This document shows positions 52,327-61,009 of a stretch of 64,000 nucleotides of DNA, piece after piece. Within the stretch, counting starts at the first letter, position 1. The number at the start of each line of letters is the position of its first letter. Made by a program: the position numbers and the translations under genes. The notes under the pieces were generated by a model. The model was not told the DNA's origin and did not search any database. It was given only the letters and a program-made list of their open reading frames with translations. The DNA is from Pseudomonas arsenicoxydans (GTDB lineage Bacteria; Pseudomonadota; Gammaproteobacteria; Pseudomonadales; Pseudomonadaceae): NCBI RefSeq assembly GCF_006438915.1, contig NZ_RCZE01000020.1:26106-90105 (forward strand), in the 5' to 3' direction.

Positions 52327-52851
52327 ATGGTTCGATTCTGTAAGCCGATGTTCGTCCTGCTGGGTGTCTTTTCAGCAGTGGCCAGCGCTCATGCAGAGGC
52401 GCCGCAAGTGCCGTGGCCCAGTGGTTGGGAAGTCGAAAACCTTGCGCAAGAAGGGGCGAACCCGGCTGTTTCCCGTCAGCGTGCGGTCAAAAACGATCAA
52501 AGCGGCACGCCTGTGATGGTCATGGAGTTGACGATGACTCAAGTCGAGAGCGGTCATCAAGTGAATGTGCAGGGCGTTTTGCTTGAGATGCGCAAGGCGG
52601 TGCAGAAAGACTTCTTTCAAAGCGGCTATCAAAGTGTCTGCAACAAAATACATCCCGCGACATTGAGCCGCCTGTCGGCGCTGGAAACAACCTGCACCAT
52701 TACCCAGAACGGGCGACACGTGCTGTCGCAAACATTGGTGGGGGCAGTGGATGCCGATAAAGCCTATGTTCTTTCCTACGCGGGACAGGCCGAGGCTTAC
52801 AAGACAAGTCAGGACGAAATCGAGCTGCTGCGTAACAGCTTGAAACTTTAG
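52327..52851 (+). CDS. Secreted DUF4946-type protein
   Basis: 174 residues from the ATG at 52327, with a signal peptide (PMFVLLGVFSAVASAHA, cleavage after AHA) and mature start EAPQVPWPSGWEVENLAQEG. Two cysteines (QSVCNKIH and LETTCTITQ) could form a disulphide in the periplasm. The pattern resembles short exported Pseudomonas proteins annotated as DUF4946; no activity is known to me. A GTG at 52315 would add four residues. Confidence 0.65.
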   Translation: MVRFCKPMFVLLGVFSAVASAHAEAPQVPWPSGWEVENLAQEGANPAVSRQRAVKNDQSGTPVMVMELTMTQVESGHQVNVQGVLLEMRKAVQKDFFQSGYQSVCNKIHPATLSRLSALETTCTITQNGRHVLSQTLVGAVDADKAYVLSYAGQAEAYKTSQDEIELLRNSLKL

Positions 52852-52983
52852 TGTCGGGGTTTTACGTGACTGAAGATTTGGCTGGCTTCCGACATTTTTA
52901 GATACCCAAAGGCATTAAGCACAAAGTTAATCGGAAAGTTGCGAGTTGATCGTGGCAGATCGTTGCATTTAGTAGGTATCCAT

Positions 52984-53011
52984 GAAAAAGCCCTGCATTG
53001 GCAGGGCTTTT
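52984..53011 (-). terminator. Terminator after the H-NS-like gene
   Basis: GCCCTGC-N4-GCAGGGC stem with A and T runs on both sides (AAAAA, TTTTT), so it could work in both directions. It lies 17 bp past the stop of the mvaU-like gene. Confidence 0.85.
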
Positions 53012-53026
53012 TATAACCGCAAGCTG

Positions 53027-53392
53027 TTAGCCTCGCAACCAGGAATCAACAGTGGCTGCACCGTATTGTTCCTTCCAGGCCTTCAGGCCTCGGTGGTTAC
53101 CACCCTTGGTTTCAATCAGTTCGCCGGTGTGCGGGTTCTGATAGACCTTGACCACGCGAGCGCGGCGGGTTTTAGGCGTTTTTGCTTGTTGCAGACCGGA
53201 TTTTGCCGGGTTCGGATCGAGGATGGCGATGATGTCACGCAGGCTCTTGCCGTAGGTTTTCATCAGCCCCTGGAGCTTTTCTTCGAATTCGATTTCTTTC
53301 TTGAGCCCGGCATCATTCTTCAGCGATTCCAGCTGCTTGAGCTGCTCCTGAAGGGCCTTTTCAGCTGCACGAAATTCAGCGAGTCTGGACAA
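53027..53392 (-). CDS. mvaU: MvaT/MvaU-family H-NS-like silencer
   Basis: 121 residues from a TTG start at 53392, with GGAG eight bases upstream. The family N-terminus SRLAEFRAAEKALQEQLKQL begins exactly there; no ATG fits. The N-terminal half is the coiled-coil dimerisation domain (KKEIEFEEKLQGLMKTYGKS). The C-terminal half is the AT-rich-DNA binding domain (RRARVVKVYQNPHTGELIET, then KGGNHRGLKAWKEQYGA). Proteins of this family silence AT-rich foreign genes in Pseudomonas, so the insert at 36.6-45.5 kb is a likely type of target. It is MvaU/MvaV-like rather than MvaT by its start. Confidence 0.88.
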   Translation of the reverse strand: MSRLAEFRAAEKALQEQLKQLESLKNDAGLKKEIEFEEKLQGLMKTYGKSLRDIIAILDPNPAKSGLQQAKTPKTRRARVVKVYQNPHTGELIETKGGNHRGLKAWKEQYGAATVDSWLRG

Positions 53393-53625
53393 TATCTTTA
53401 CTCCAATAGTGTGTTTGGCTGATACCAACCGCAAACAAAGCTATAAGCCAAGAGCCTTGAAGCGACTCGGTGATAGTAGCTCACCTGCCTATCTTGCACA
53501 GGTATGAAAAATTGTAGTGGTTAATTGGCCAAGAGTAAATCCTGACGTTTTCTTCATGTAACAACGGTAGTCTTTTGATTCAATTTGGTGCGCGATTTGG
53601 ATGCCTCATCGCTTAATGCAATTAG

Positions 53626-55161
53626 TTAATGGTGGGTTAATGCGTTAATGAATTCTGCGCCGGGCATCGGTCGACCGTAGAGATAACCTTGCAGGAAGTT
53701 CACACCGTGGGCGGTCAGATAGTCACTTTGTTCTTGCGTCTCCACTCCTTCGGCAACAATCCCCAGGTCGAGCTTGACCGAGAGTTCGATGATGGTGTCC
53801 AGGATATGGCGCGACAAGGCGTCGATGCCGATCATGGCCACGAAACTCTGGTCGATTTTCAGGAAGTCCACATTGAACTGGCGCAGATAAACCAGGCTGG
53901 AGTGCCCGGTGCCAAAGTCGTCTATCGCGATCATCACGCCCATTGCCTGAAGCTGTTGAAACAACTCAAGCGTAATGTCGCTGGGCTTGATCAGTTCGCG
54001 CTCGGTCAATTCCAGTACCAGGTAAATAGAACCGGGGGCGAAGGCACTGAGAAACTCGCGACAGTCCTTGACCAGTTCCAGGTCCTTGCAGTGGCTCGCG
54101 GTGATATTGATGCCGATGTGAAAGGGGCCGGCAAACGCAGACGAAACAGGTCCCAGTAACTGCGCAGTCTGGCGCATCAACGAGCGGGTCATGGGCACGA
54201 TCAACCCGGAATCTTCGGCGAACGGGATAAACAGATCAGGCCGTACCAGACCTTCCTTGGGGTGTTTCCAGCGCATCAACACTTCAGTGCCAGACCACTT
54301 CCGGGTATCGCCATGCACCACTGGCTGAAAGTAGGGTACAAACTCTTGCGCCGCCAAGGCGCGTTGCATTTCGTGATTAGGCGACCATGAACGTCTTTGT
54401 AAAACGTGGCCGATGGCGCCCGCTGCCACGCCAAAAAAAATCAGCAGGCTGAACAGCGGTGGGTATTCGCTGGCCATGTAGCGCCAGGTTTCTCCCTCTG
54501 GGAAACCGGCTACGACCGAAAAGGCATAGCGCGAGGACGTGAGTTCACTTTCGGCCAAGGGCAAAGTGGGCAGGGCGCCTTCGTGGACTTTGCCGTCGAC
54601 GGATAACCAGTTCGGGCCTACTTGCAATAGTAGTATTGTCTTGTGACCAATCAGACGCAGCACATTGCTCAAATGGTAACCGTCCAGCGTTGTCAGCGCG
54701 GCCTTTTTTCCTTCACTCAAGCGATACACCAGCAACGCGGTATCGGGAGTGACCGGGTTGCCGTGCATGAGCCACAACTTGCCGTCTACATAGTCGCCAG
54801 GGTTGACCTTCTGTTCATATTCGCCGAACAACGAACTGCAATAGAGATTGCCGTCCCACACCAGACTGGCCGAGCGCACAAACGGGCGGCGAGTAACCTG
54901 TTCGCGCAGGGCCAGCGTGACGTCGTTGCAGTTTTGCCCGGCCAGTGGCAGCAACTCGATGGCGGATTGCGCCGTGTTGTCCAGCATCAATTCGAACTGG
55001 TGCAGGGCTTCTTCCGCGCTCACCCGCGTGCTTTGCTGAAGAACATGTTCAGCCTGCATATAGAGAATGGCAAAGCCCAATATCACCGGGAGCAATCCAC
55101 ACAGCAGGGTCACCATAATGCGGATGCGCAACGGGCGACGGCGTTTGGCACTCAATGGCAT
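53626..55161 (-). CDS. CSS-motif cyclic-di-GMP phosphodiesterase (EAL domain)
   Basis: 511 residues. A first membrane segment (MVTLLCGLLPVILGFAILYM) and a second at about residue 235 (LFSLLIFFGVAAGAIGHVL) enclose a periplasmic CSS domain with the hallmark YCSSLFGEYE, which senses redox state through its cysteine. The cytoplasmic EAL domain has TEVLMRWKHP (E-V-L variant), NITASHC, ELTEREL, IDDFGTGHSSLVYL, KIDQSFV and GVETQEQ. All metal and catalytic positions appear present, so it should hydrolyse cyclic-di-GMP. It is monocistronic. Confidence 0.9.
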   Translation of the reverse strand: MPLSAKRRRPLRIRIMVTLLCGLLPVILGFAILYMQAEHVLQQSTRVSAEEALHQFELMLDNTAQSAIELLPLAGQNCNDVTLALREQVTRRPFVRSASLVWDGNLYCSSLFGEYEQKVNPGDYVDGKLWLMHGNPVTPDTALLVYRLSEGKKAALTTLDGYHLSNVLRLIGHKTILLLQVGPNWLSVDGKVHEGALPTLPLAESELTSSRYAFSVVAGFPEGETWRYMASEYPPLFSLLIFFGVAAGAIGHVLQRRSWSPNHEMQRALAAQEFVPYFQPVVHGDTRKWSGTEVLMRWKHPKEGLVRPDLFIPFAEDSGLIVPMTRSLMRQTAQLLGPVSSAFAGPFHIGINITASHCKDLELVKDCREFLSAFAPGSIYLVLELTERELIKPSDITLELFQQLQAMGVMIAIDDFGTGHSSLVYLRQFNVDFLKIDQSFVAMIGIDALSRHILDTIIELSVKLDLGIVAEGVETQEQSDYLTAHGVNFLQGYLYGRPMPGAEFINALTHH

Positions 55162-55276
55162 TCGCGAGATCTCTCACACAGAAACAGGGCTCTCAACTGC
55201 GGGCAGGACGACAACACGCCTCCCATAAAGAGTTCAGGTAGGGGCCATGATAGTTGGCCCTTGGCGCTTATGCCGC

Positions 55277-56149
55277 TCAACGGGTGTTCAGTTCGAGCGC
55301 CAGTTTGATAAAGGCCAGCGTGGCGGGTGACGACTGACGCTGGTCCAGCACGGCCAGCCCGACCTGGCGAATAACGGGAGGCGACAGTGGTTTTTTCACA
55401 TAGCGACTGTTGATGTTGTCGGGCAGCGCACTTTCAGCCACGACCGTCAACGCATCGCCGCGGCTTACCGTGTCCAGCGTACTGAGCAATTGTGAGCAGC
55501 GGTAGCGGATGTTCGGTATGAGGCGGGCGGCGCTGAACAGCCGCGACACCAGCTCTGATGAGCCTGCCTCAGTCAGCACGAACGGGTCGTTGCACAAGTC
55601 GCTCAAGCTCAGATTGTCCCGATCCGCCAGTGCGTGTTCGGCAGGAAGCAGGGCGACCATCTGGTCTTCCAGCAGCGCGAAGGTGTCGAAGCGCTCATCA
55701 GGCAGCACCACAAAGCCAATATCGATTCGCCGCTCTTCAAGCCATTGAATCACCTGGCGATCCGGGCCTTCGTCGATGTGGACTTCAATGCCCGGATGCG
55801 CCGTGCGGAAGTGCTGCAGGATCAGCGGCAACAGGCGGATCGACGAGGTCGGGCCAAACGAGCCGATGCGCAACGTGCCGCGCTTCATCCCGCGCGCATC
55901 GGCCGCTTCCTGGCGCAGGGTGTTGGCCAGCCCGAGCATCGCCCGGGCGCGTAACAACAGTTGTTGGCCGATGTCGCTCAGTTCGACCTGGGACTGATGC
56001 CGCCGCAACAGTTCGACGCCGAGTTCCTGTTCCAGCGACTTGAGCGCGTGAGACACCGCAGACTGGGAAATTCCCAGGCGATTGGCAGCCGCCGTGAAAC
56101 CGCGCAGCTCAGCGACCAGCGAGAAAATCTCGAGTTGGGTCAGGGTCAT
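55277..56149 (-). CDS. LysR-family transcriptional regulator
   Basis: 290 residues. The winged helix-turn-helix is LTQLEIFSLVAELRGFTAAA, then NRLGISQSAVSHALKSLEQEL. The effector domain starts near residue 90 (GTLRIGSFGPTSSIRLLPLI). It is divergent from an EamA-type transporter gene across 77 bp. LysR proteins usually control the divergent neighbour, which is the best guess here; the ligand is unknown. Confidence 0.9.
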   Translation of the reverse strand: MTLTQLEIFSLVAELRGFTAAANRLGISQSAVSHALKSLEQELGVELLRRHQSQVELSDIGQQLLLRARAMLGLANTLRQEAADARGMKRGTLRIGSFGPTSSIRLLPLILQHFRTAHPGIEVHIDEGPDRQVIQWLEERRIDIGFVVLPDERFDTFALLEDQMVALLPAEHALADRDNLSLSDLCNDPFVLTEAGSSELVSRLFSAARLIPNIRYRCSQLLSTLDTVSRGDALTVVAESALPDNINSRYVKKPLSPPVIRQVGLAVLDQRQSSPATLAFIKLALELNTR

Positions 56150-56226
56150 GAGCTTTTACTCATTTTACGATGATCGTTCATTAGTCGAATGATACGTCAT
56201 CTTCCTTAGCCTGGCTTTGCCTCTCC

Positions 56227-57165
56227 ATGACAATGTCTGCACAAACAACGACTTCGCACACCTCGGTGTATCTGAAACTCGCCGCCGTCACCATGATCTG
56301 GGGCGGCACATTCGTTGCCGGACGTTTTCTGGCTGACAGCCTCAGTCCACTGTTCGCCGCCAGCCTCAGATTTTTGCTGGCCAGCGCGGCGTTGTTGCTG
56401 TTCCTGCTGCTGGCCCGCATCCCGTTGATCCGGCCGAACCCGCAGCAATGGCTGCGGTTGGCGCTGCTGGGGTTCTTCGGGATCTTCTTTTATAACCTGT
56501 GCTTCTTTTATGGGCTGCATTACATCAACGCCTCGCGAGCCTCGTTGATTGTTGCGCTGAACCCTGCAGTGATCGGCCTCGCCTCATGGCTGATCTTCAA
56601 GGAGCGCTTGGGCCGGGCGAAAGTCTTCGGCATCGCGATCTGCATTGCCGGGGCGAGCGTGGTGATTGCCAGTCGTAATCCGCAGCTTTTGGCCGGCAAT
56701 GCCGATGCCTGGATCGGTGACTTGCTGATCTTTGGCTGCGTGCTCGGCTGGGGCATTTATTCGCTGTTCTCCAAAGAGCTGAATCAGTCCTTGGGGCCGG
56801 TGCAGACGGTGACCTATTCGATTCTGCTGGGTACCGCGATGCTCTGGACGACCAGTGCCGTACGCGGTGAACTGAGTGTCAGCGCGCTGATCAGCCTCGG
56901 TCCGCATCAATGGCTGAGCCTGATGTACCTCGGCGTTTTGGGTTCGGCGCTGGCCTACATCGGTTATTACGCCGGTATCCGCCAGATCGGCGCGACGCGT
57001 TCAGGGGTGTTCATTGCCTTGAACCCGCTGACGGCCGTCATCCTCGGCGCACTGTTGCTGGGCGAGCCATTGACCCTGGCGATGTGCCTTGGCGGTGTGC
57101 TGATTCTGGCGGGGATTTTCCTCTGCAATAAACCCCTTGCGCGAGTAGGGGGAAAGGGGATTTGA
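56227..57165 (+). CDS. EamA/DMT-family transporter
   Basis: 312 residues with ten predicted membrane segments in two EamA repeats. The first begins LKLAAVTMIWGGTFVAGRFL and includes INASRASLIVALNPAVIGLA; the second includes GILLCNKP-like ending GIFLCNKPLARVGGKGI and IGATRSGVFIALNPLTAVIL. These are exporters of metabolites or amino acids. It is divergent from the LysR regulator. Confidence 0.88.
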   Translation: MTMSAQTTTSHTSVYLKLAAVTMIWGGTFVAGRFLADSLSPLFAASLRFLLASAALLLFLLLARIPLIRPNPQQWLRLALLGFFGIFFYNLCFFYGLHYINASRASLIVALNPAVIGLASWLIFKERLGRAKVFGIAICIAGASVVIASRNPQLLAGNADAWIGDLLIFGCVLGWGIYSLFSKELNQSLGPVQTVTYSILLGTAMLWTTSAVRGELSVSALISLGPHQWLSLMYLGVLGSALAYIGYYAGIRQIGATRSGVFIALNPLTAVILGALLLGEPLTLAMCLGGVLILAGIFLCNKPLARVGGKGI

Positions 57166-57421
57166 TACAGAAGGCGGACAAACCTATTTACGCTGTGTAG
57201 AATCGGGTTACGCATACAATAATAAACGTCTTCTGGCAGCAGAAGCCTCGCCCGCAAGAGCCTTGGGTCGACAATGAAGAGTTTTGGGTTTCAATTGATC
57301 TACGGTGACTTCCTAGCCCGCAGCGTGCGGGGCATCTCCTGTGCGCCACCCGCCGGTCTCAGCATTGCTAGCAACTAACACTTTTTAACTGTTAATTCTA
57401 AAAGCATGATGAGGCGCCAAA

Positions 57422-58498
57422 ATGGCAGATTTATACGAAAACCCAATGGGCCTGATGGGCTTTGAGTTCATCGAATTCGCATCGCCAACCCCGAACACCC
57501 TGGAGCCGATCTTCGAGATCATGGGCTTCACCAAGGTGGCGACCCACCGTTCCAAAGACGTGCACCTGTATCGCCAGGGCGCGATCAACCTGATCCTCAA
57601 CAACGAACCACACAGTGTTGCTTCGTACTTCGCGGCCGAACACGGCCCGTCGGTGTGCGGCATGGCGTTCCGCGTAAAGGATTCGCAGCTCGCCTACAAG
57701 CGCGCACTGGAAATCGGCGCCCAGCCGATCCACATCGAAACCGGTCCGATGGAATTGAATCTGCCGGCGATCAAAGGCATTGGCGGCGCACCGCTGTACC
57801 TGATCGACCGTTTCGGTGAAGGCAGCTCGATCTACGACATCGACTTCGTGTTCATCGAAGGTGTGGATCGCAACCCGGTCGGCGCCGGCCTGAAGATCAT
57901 CGACCACCTGACCCACAACGTGTATCGCGGTCGCATGGCCTACTGGGCCAACTTCTACGAGAAGCTGTTCAACTTCCGCGAGATTCGCTACTTCGACATC
58001 AAGGGCGAGTACACCGGCCTGACCTCCAAAGCCATGACCGCGCCTGACGGCATGATCAAAATCCCGCTGAACGAAGAATCGTCCAAGGGCGCCGGGCAGA
58101 TCGAAGAGTTCCTGATGCAGTTCAACGGCGAGGGCATTCAACACGTTGCATTCCTGACCGATGACCTGCTCAAGACCTGGGATCACCTGAAAAGCATCGG
58201 CATGCGCTTCATGACCGCGCCACCGGAAACCTATTACGAAATGCTCGAAGGCCGTTTGCCAAACCACGGCGAGCCGGTTGATCAACTGCAAGCGCGAGGC
58301 ATTCTGCTGGACGGTTCGTCGGAGTCGGGCGACAAGCGTCTGCTGCTGCAGATCTTCTCCGAAACCCTGATGGGGCCAGTGTTCTTCGAATTCATCCAGC
58401 GTAAAGGCGACGATGGTTTTGGCGAAGGCAACTTCAAGGCGTTGTTCGAATCGATCGAACGGGATCAGGTTCGTCGTGGCGTGCTCGCTACCGAGTAA
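57422..58498 (+). CDS. hpd: 4-hydroxyphenylpyruvate dioxygenase
   Basis: An Fe(II) enzyme turning 4-hydroxyphenylpyruvate into homogentisate, the second step of tyrosine breakdown and a source of pyomelanin. It has 358 residues, near identical to the structurally studied P. fluorescens enzyme. Iron ligands are His162 (IDHLTHNVYRG), His241 (GIQHVAFLT) and Glu323 (VFFEFIQRKG). GAGGCG precedes the ATG. The 256 bp upstream show nothing that can be assigned with confidence. It is monocistronic and followed by a REP doublet. Confidence 0.97.
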   Translation: MADLYENPMGLMGFEFIEFASPTPNTLEPIFEIMGFTKVATHRSKDVHLYRQGAINLILNNEPHSVASYFAAEHGPSVCGMAFRVKDSQLAYKRALEIGAQPIHIETGPMELNLPAIKGIGGAPLYLIDRFGEGSSIYDIDFVFIEGVDRNPVGAGLKIIDHLTHNVYRGRMAYWANFYEKLFNFREIRYFDIKGEYTGLTSKAMTAPDGMIKIPLNEESSKGAGQIEEFLMQFNGEGIQHVAFLTDDLLKTWDHLKSIGMRFMTAPPETYYEMLEGRLPNHGEPVDQLQARGILLDGSSESGDKRLLLQIFSETLMGPVFFEFIQRKGDDGFGEGNFKALFESIERDQVRRGVLATE

Positions 58499-58518
58499 CC
58501 CGCCACACCGCTAAACAA

Positions 58519-58608
58519 TGTGGGAGCGGGCTTGCTCGCGAAGGCGTCGGATCAGTCAACTTTAATGTTGAATGAACGATCGCATTCGCGAGCAAGCCCG
58601 CTCCCACA
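58519..58608. repeat. REP doublet (inverted pair)
   Basis: Inverted GAGCGGGCTTGCTCGC copies about 45 bp apart, between the convergent hpd and rarD genes. Confidence 0.9.
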
Positions 58609-58625
58609 TTTGTTTTGTGTAAGGC

Positions 58626-59507
58626 TTAGGCGCGGCGCTGTCGCATCAGGTGTTTGAAGCCTTCGAACACCAGCACCACCACCGCCAACCAGATCGGAAT
58701 ATAGGTCAACCATTCCCCAGGCTTGATGCTTTCCCCAAGCAGCAACGCCACACCGAGCAACAACACCGGCTCGACGTAACTCAACAACCCGAAAAGACTG
58801 AACGGCAATAAGCGGCTGGCGATGATATAGACCACCAGCGCCGAGGCGCTGATCACTCCCAGCATCGGGATCAACAGCGACAGCCACGGGTGTTGATCGA
58901 ACACGCCGAAGCCTTGCTCGCCACTCTGCACGAACCAGAACGCCACCGGCAGCGTCAACGCCATGTCCAGCCACAGGCCGCCAAGGTTGTCCGAGGCCAG
59001 GCGCTTGCGCACGATGAAATAGGTCGGATAGCCGATGCACACCAGCAAGGTCGCCCAGGAAAAACCACCGACCTGATACACCTCATTGATCACGCCGAGG
59101 ATGGCCAGTACCACGGCGACTTTTTGCAGATAGGACAGACGTTCGCCGTAGGCGATGCGCCCGGTCAGCACCATCGTCAATGGCAGCAGGAAATACCCCA
59201 GCGACACGTCCAGGCTGTAGCCATTGAGCGGCGCCCACATGAACAGCCAGAGCTGTACGCCCAGCAGGGCAGAGGAGGCGATCAGCGCGGCGATCAATTT
59301 CGGATTCGCCTTGGCACGCCGGACGATCTCGACCACGCGCTTCCATTCACCGGACACCACCATGAACACGGTCATGCAGGGCACGGTCAGCAGCATGCGC
59401 CAGCCGAAAATTTCCACGCCGCTCAAGGGTGTGAGCAACGACGTGTAGTAATACATGACGGCAAACAGCACCGAGGCTGAAATCGATAAAGCGATACCTT
59501 TAGACAA
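58626..59507 (-). CDS. rarD: RarD-type EamA-family transporter
   Basis: 293 residues with ten membrane segments, beginning at a TTG (59507) as SKGIALSISASVLFAVMYYY after the initiator. The upstream in-frame ATG at 59582 would add 25 unlike residues, and GAGGG lies just before the TTG. Family segments are EIFGWRMLLTVPCMTVFMVV and GYFLLPLTMVLTGRIAYGER. RarD proteins are thought to export metabolites; the substrate is unknown. Confidence 0.85.
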   Translation of the reverse strand: MSKGIALSISASVLFAVMYYYTSLLTPLSGVEIFGWRMLLTVPCMTVFMVVSGEWKRVVEIVRRAKANPKLIAALIASSALLGVQLWLFMWAPLNGYSLDVSLGYFLLPLTMVLTGRIAYGERLSYLQKVAVVLAILGVINEVYQVGGFSWATLLVCIGYPTYFIVRKRLASDNLGGLWLDMALTLPVAFWFVQSGEQGFGVFDQHPWLSLLIPMLGVISASALVVYIIASRLLPFSLFGLLSYVEPVLLLGVALLLGESIKPGEWLTYIPIWLAVVVLVFEGFKHLMRQRRA

Positions 59508-59597
59508 ACTGCCCTCGCGAGGTTGAAGGTGAAACGGGGCGCAGAGGATACGTGGTTTTCGTATCAAATATTGTCCGATCAATCAACACAGTCCAAA

Positions 59598-59687
59598 TGT
59601 GGGAGCGGGCTTGCTCGCGAAGGCAATTTCATCTTCAACAGTGATGTTGACTGACATACCGCCTTCGCGAGCAAGCCCGCTCCCACA
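59598..59687. repeat. REP doublet (inverted pair)
   Basis: Inverted GAGCGGGCTTGCTCGC copies about 45 bp apart between the rarD start and the aldo/keto reductase stop. Confidence 0.9.
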
Positions 59688-59703
59688 TTTGTTATGTGTT
59701 TGT

Positions 59704-60717
59704 TCAGTTGGTGCGGGATTTGCGGCCAGACACAAAATGGCTCACGTCATTAAACCCCGGCGTTGACGAGTGCCCAGGCACCACCAGCGAATCAATAAAC
59801 GCTTCATCCTCCGCTGTAATTTTCACCGCTTGCGCCTTGGTATACGCGTCCCACTGTTCCTCGGTGCGCGGCCCGACAATGGCTGAAGTGACGGCGCCAT
59901 TGTTCAGCACCCAGGCAATCGCAAACTCGACAATGCCCACGCCACGCTCCTGCGTGTAGCGCTGAATCTGCTGGGCAATGCGCAACGATTCGACCCGCCA
60001 CTCGGTTTCCAGAATGCGCTTATCGGCGCGGCCGGCACGGCTGTTGGCATCGGGTTTCACGTCCGGCGCATATTTGCCGCTGAGCACGCCGCGTGCCAAC
60101 GGGCTGTAAGGCACCACGCCGAGGCCATAATTTTGCGCCGCGGTGATCTGCTCGGTTTCCGCCTGACGGTTGACGATGTTGTACAGCGGCTGACTGATCA
60201 CCGGGCGATCAACACCCAATTGATCCGCCACCCGAATCACTTCGGCAATCCGCCAGCCACGGTAGTTGGACAAACCCCAATAACGAACCTTGCCCTGACG
60301 AATCAGATCGCCCATCGCCGACACCGTCACGTCCAGCGGCGTGTTGTGGTCTTCGCGGTGCAGGTAATAGATGTCGAGATAATCAGTGCCCAAGCGCGTC
60401 AGGCTGGCGTCGAGGCCATTGAAAATATGCTTGCGACTCAAACCGCTGCGGTTCGGCACACCGTCCACCGGGCCAAAACCGACCTTGGTCGCCAGCACCC
60501 ATTCATGGCGGTTACCGGCGATCGCCTCGCCGACGATCTCTTCGGAGCGGCCGCCGGTGTACACGTCTGCGGTGTCGATGAAATTGATGCCCTGGTCCCA
60601 GGCCTTGTCGATGATCCGAAGGGAATCTTCGGTGCTGGTCTGTTCGCCGAACATCATGGTGCCCAACGTCAGGGTAGAGACCTGTAAACCCGAATGACCC
60701 AGCGTGCGATAGCTCAT
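59704..60717 (-). CDS. Aldo/keto reductase
   Basis: A 337-residue NADPH-dependent reductase of the large AKR group resembling YajO/Kv-beta proteins. Catalytic residues are Asp (FIDTADVYTGGRSEE, with Tyr four later), Lys (WVLATKVGFG) and His (DIYYLHREDHNTPLD). The NADPH loop is in VTSAIVGPRTEEQW. It is monocistronic; the substrate is unknown. Confidence 0.92.
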   Translation of the reverse strand: MSYRTLGHSGLQVSTLTLGTMMFGEQTSTEDSLRIIDKAWDQGINFIDTADVYTGGRSEEIVGEAIAGNRHEWVLATKVGFGPVDGVPNRSGLSRKHIFNGLDASLTRLGTDYLDIYYLHREDHNTPLDVTVSAMGDLIRQGKVRYWGLSNYRGWRIAEVIRVADQLGVDRPVISQPLYNIVNRQAETEQITAAQNYGLGVVPYSPLARGVLSGKYAPDVKPDANSRAGRADKRILETEWRVESLRIAQQIQRYTQERGVGIVEFAIAWVLNNGAVTSAIVGPRTEEQWDAYTKAQAVKITAEDEAFIDSLVVPGHSSTPGFNDVSHFVSGRKSRTN

Positions 60718-60923
60718 GACGAAATCCTTTTACCGGTGGGAAAGTCTCAATCAAATACCAGAACGCCTGTGCGGAGCAAAGTGAATTATCGGGGCAGGGC
60801 ATGACATCGCTCTCGCAGGAATGTCTGTAGCACCTTGAACCGCTCCGCGACCTGCACCTTGTGCGCAATTGCACGCTTTCGCCCAGTCAGACATCGAGAG
60901 GGGCAGCCGGATGACCATTCGTC

Positions 60924-60947
60924 GCTACTGTCAGATCTGACAGTAGC
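60924..60947. promoter_or_regulatory. 24-bp perfect palindrome upstream of the Ig-like repeat gene
   Basis: GCTACTGTCAGA joined directly to its reverse complement, with no spacer, 62 bp before the start codon at 61010. It looks like a dimeric repressor or activator site and has no T run, so a terminator is unlikely. The rest of the 292-bp region 60718-61009 shows nothing assignable. Confidence 0.6.
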
Positions 60948-61009
60948 CGTATTTTCCGTCCTGCTATTTGATTGCTCCAGTCGCCCACAATCGTGCCGGA
61001 GCCTTAGCC

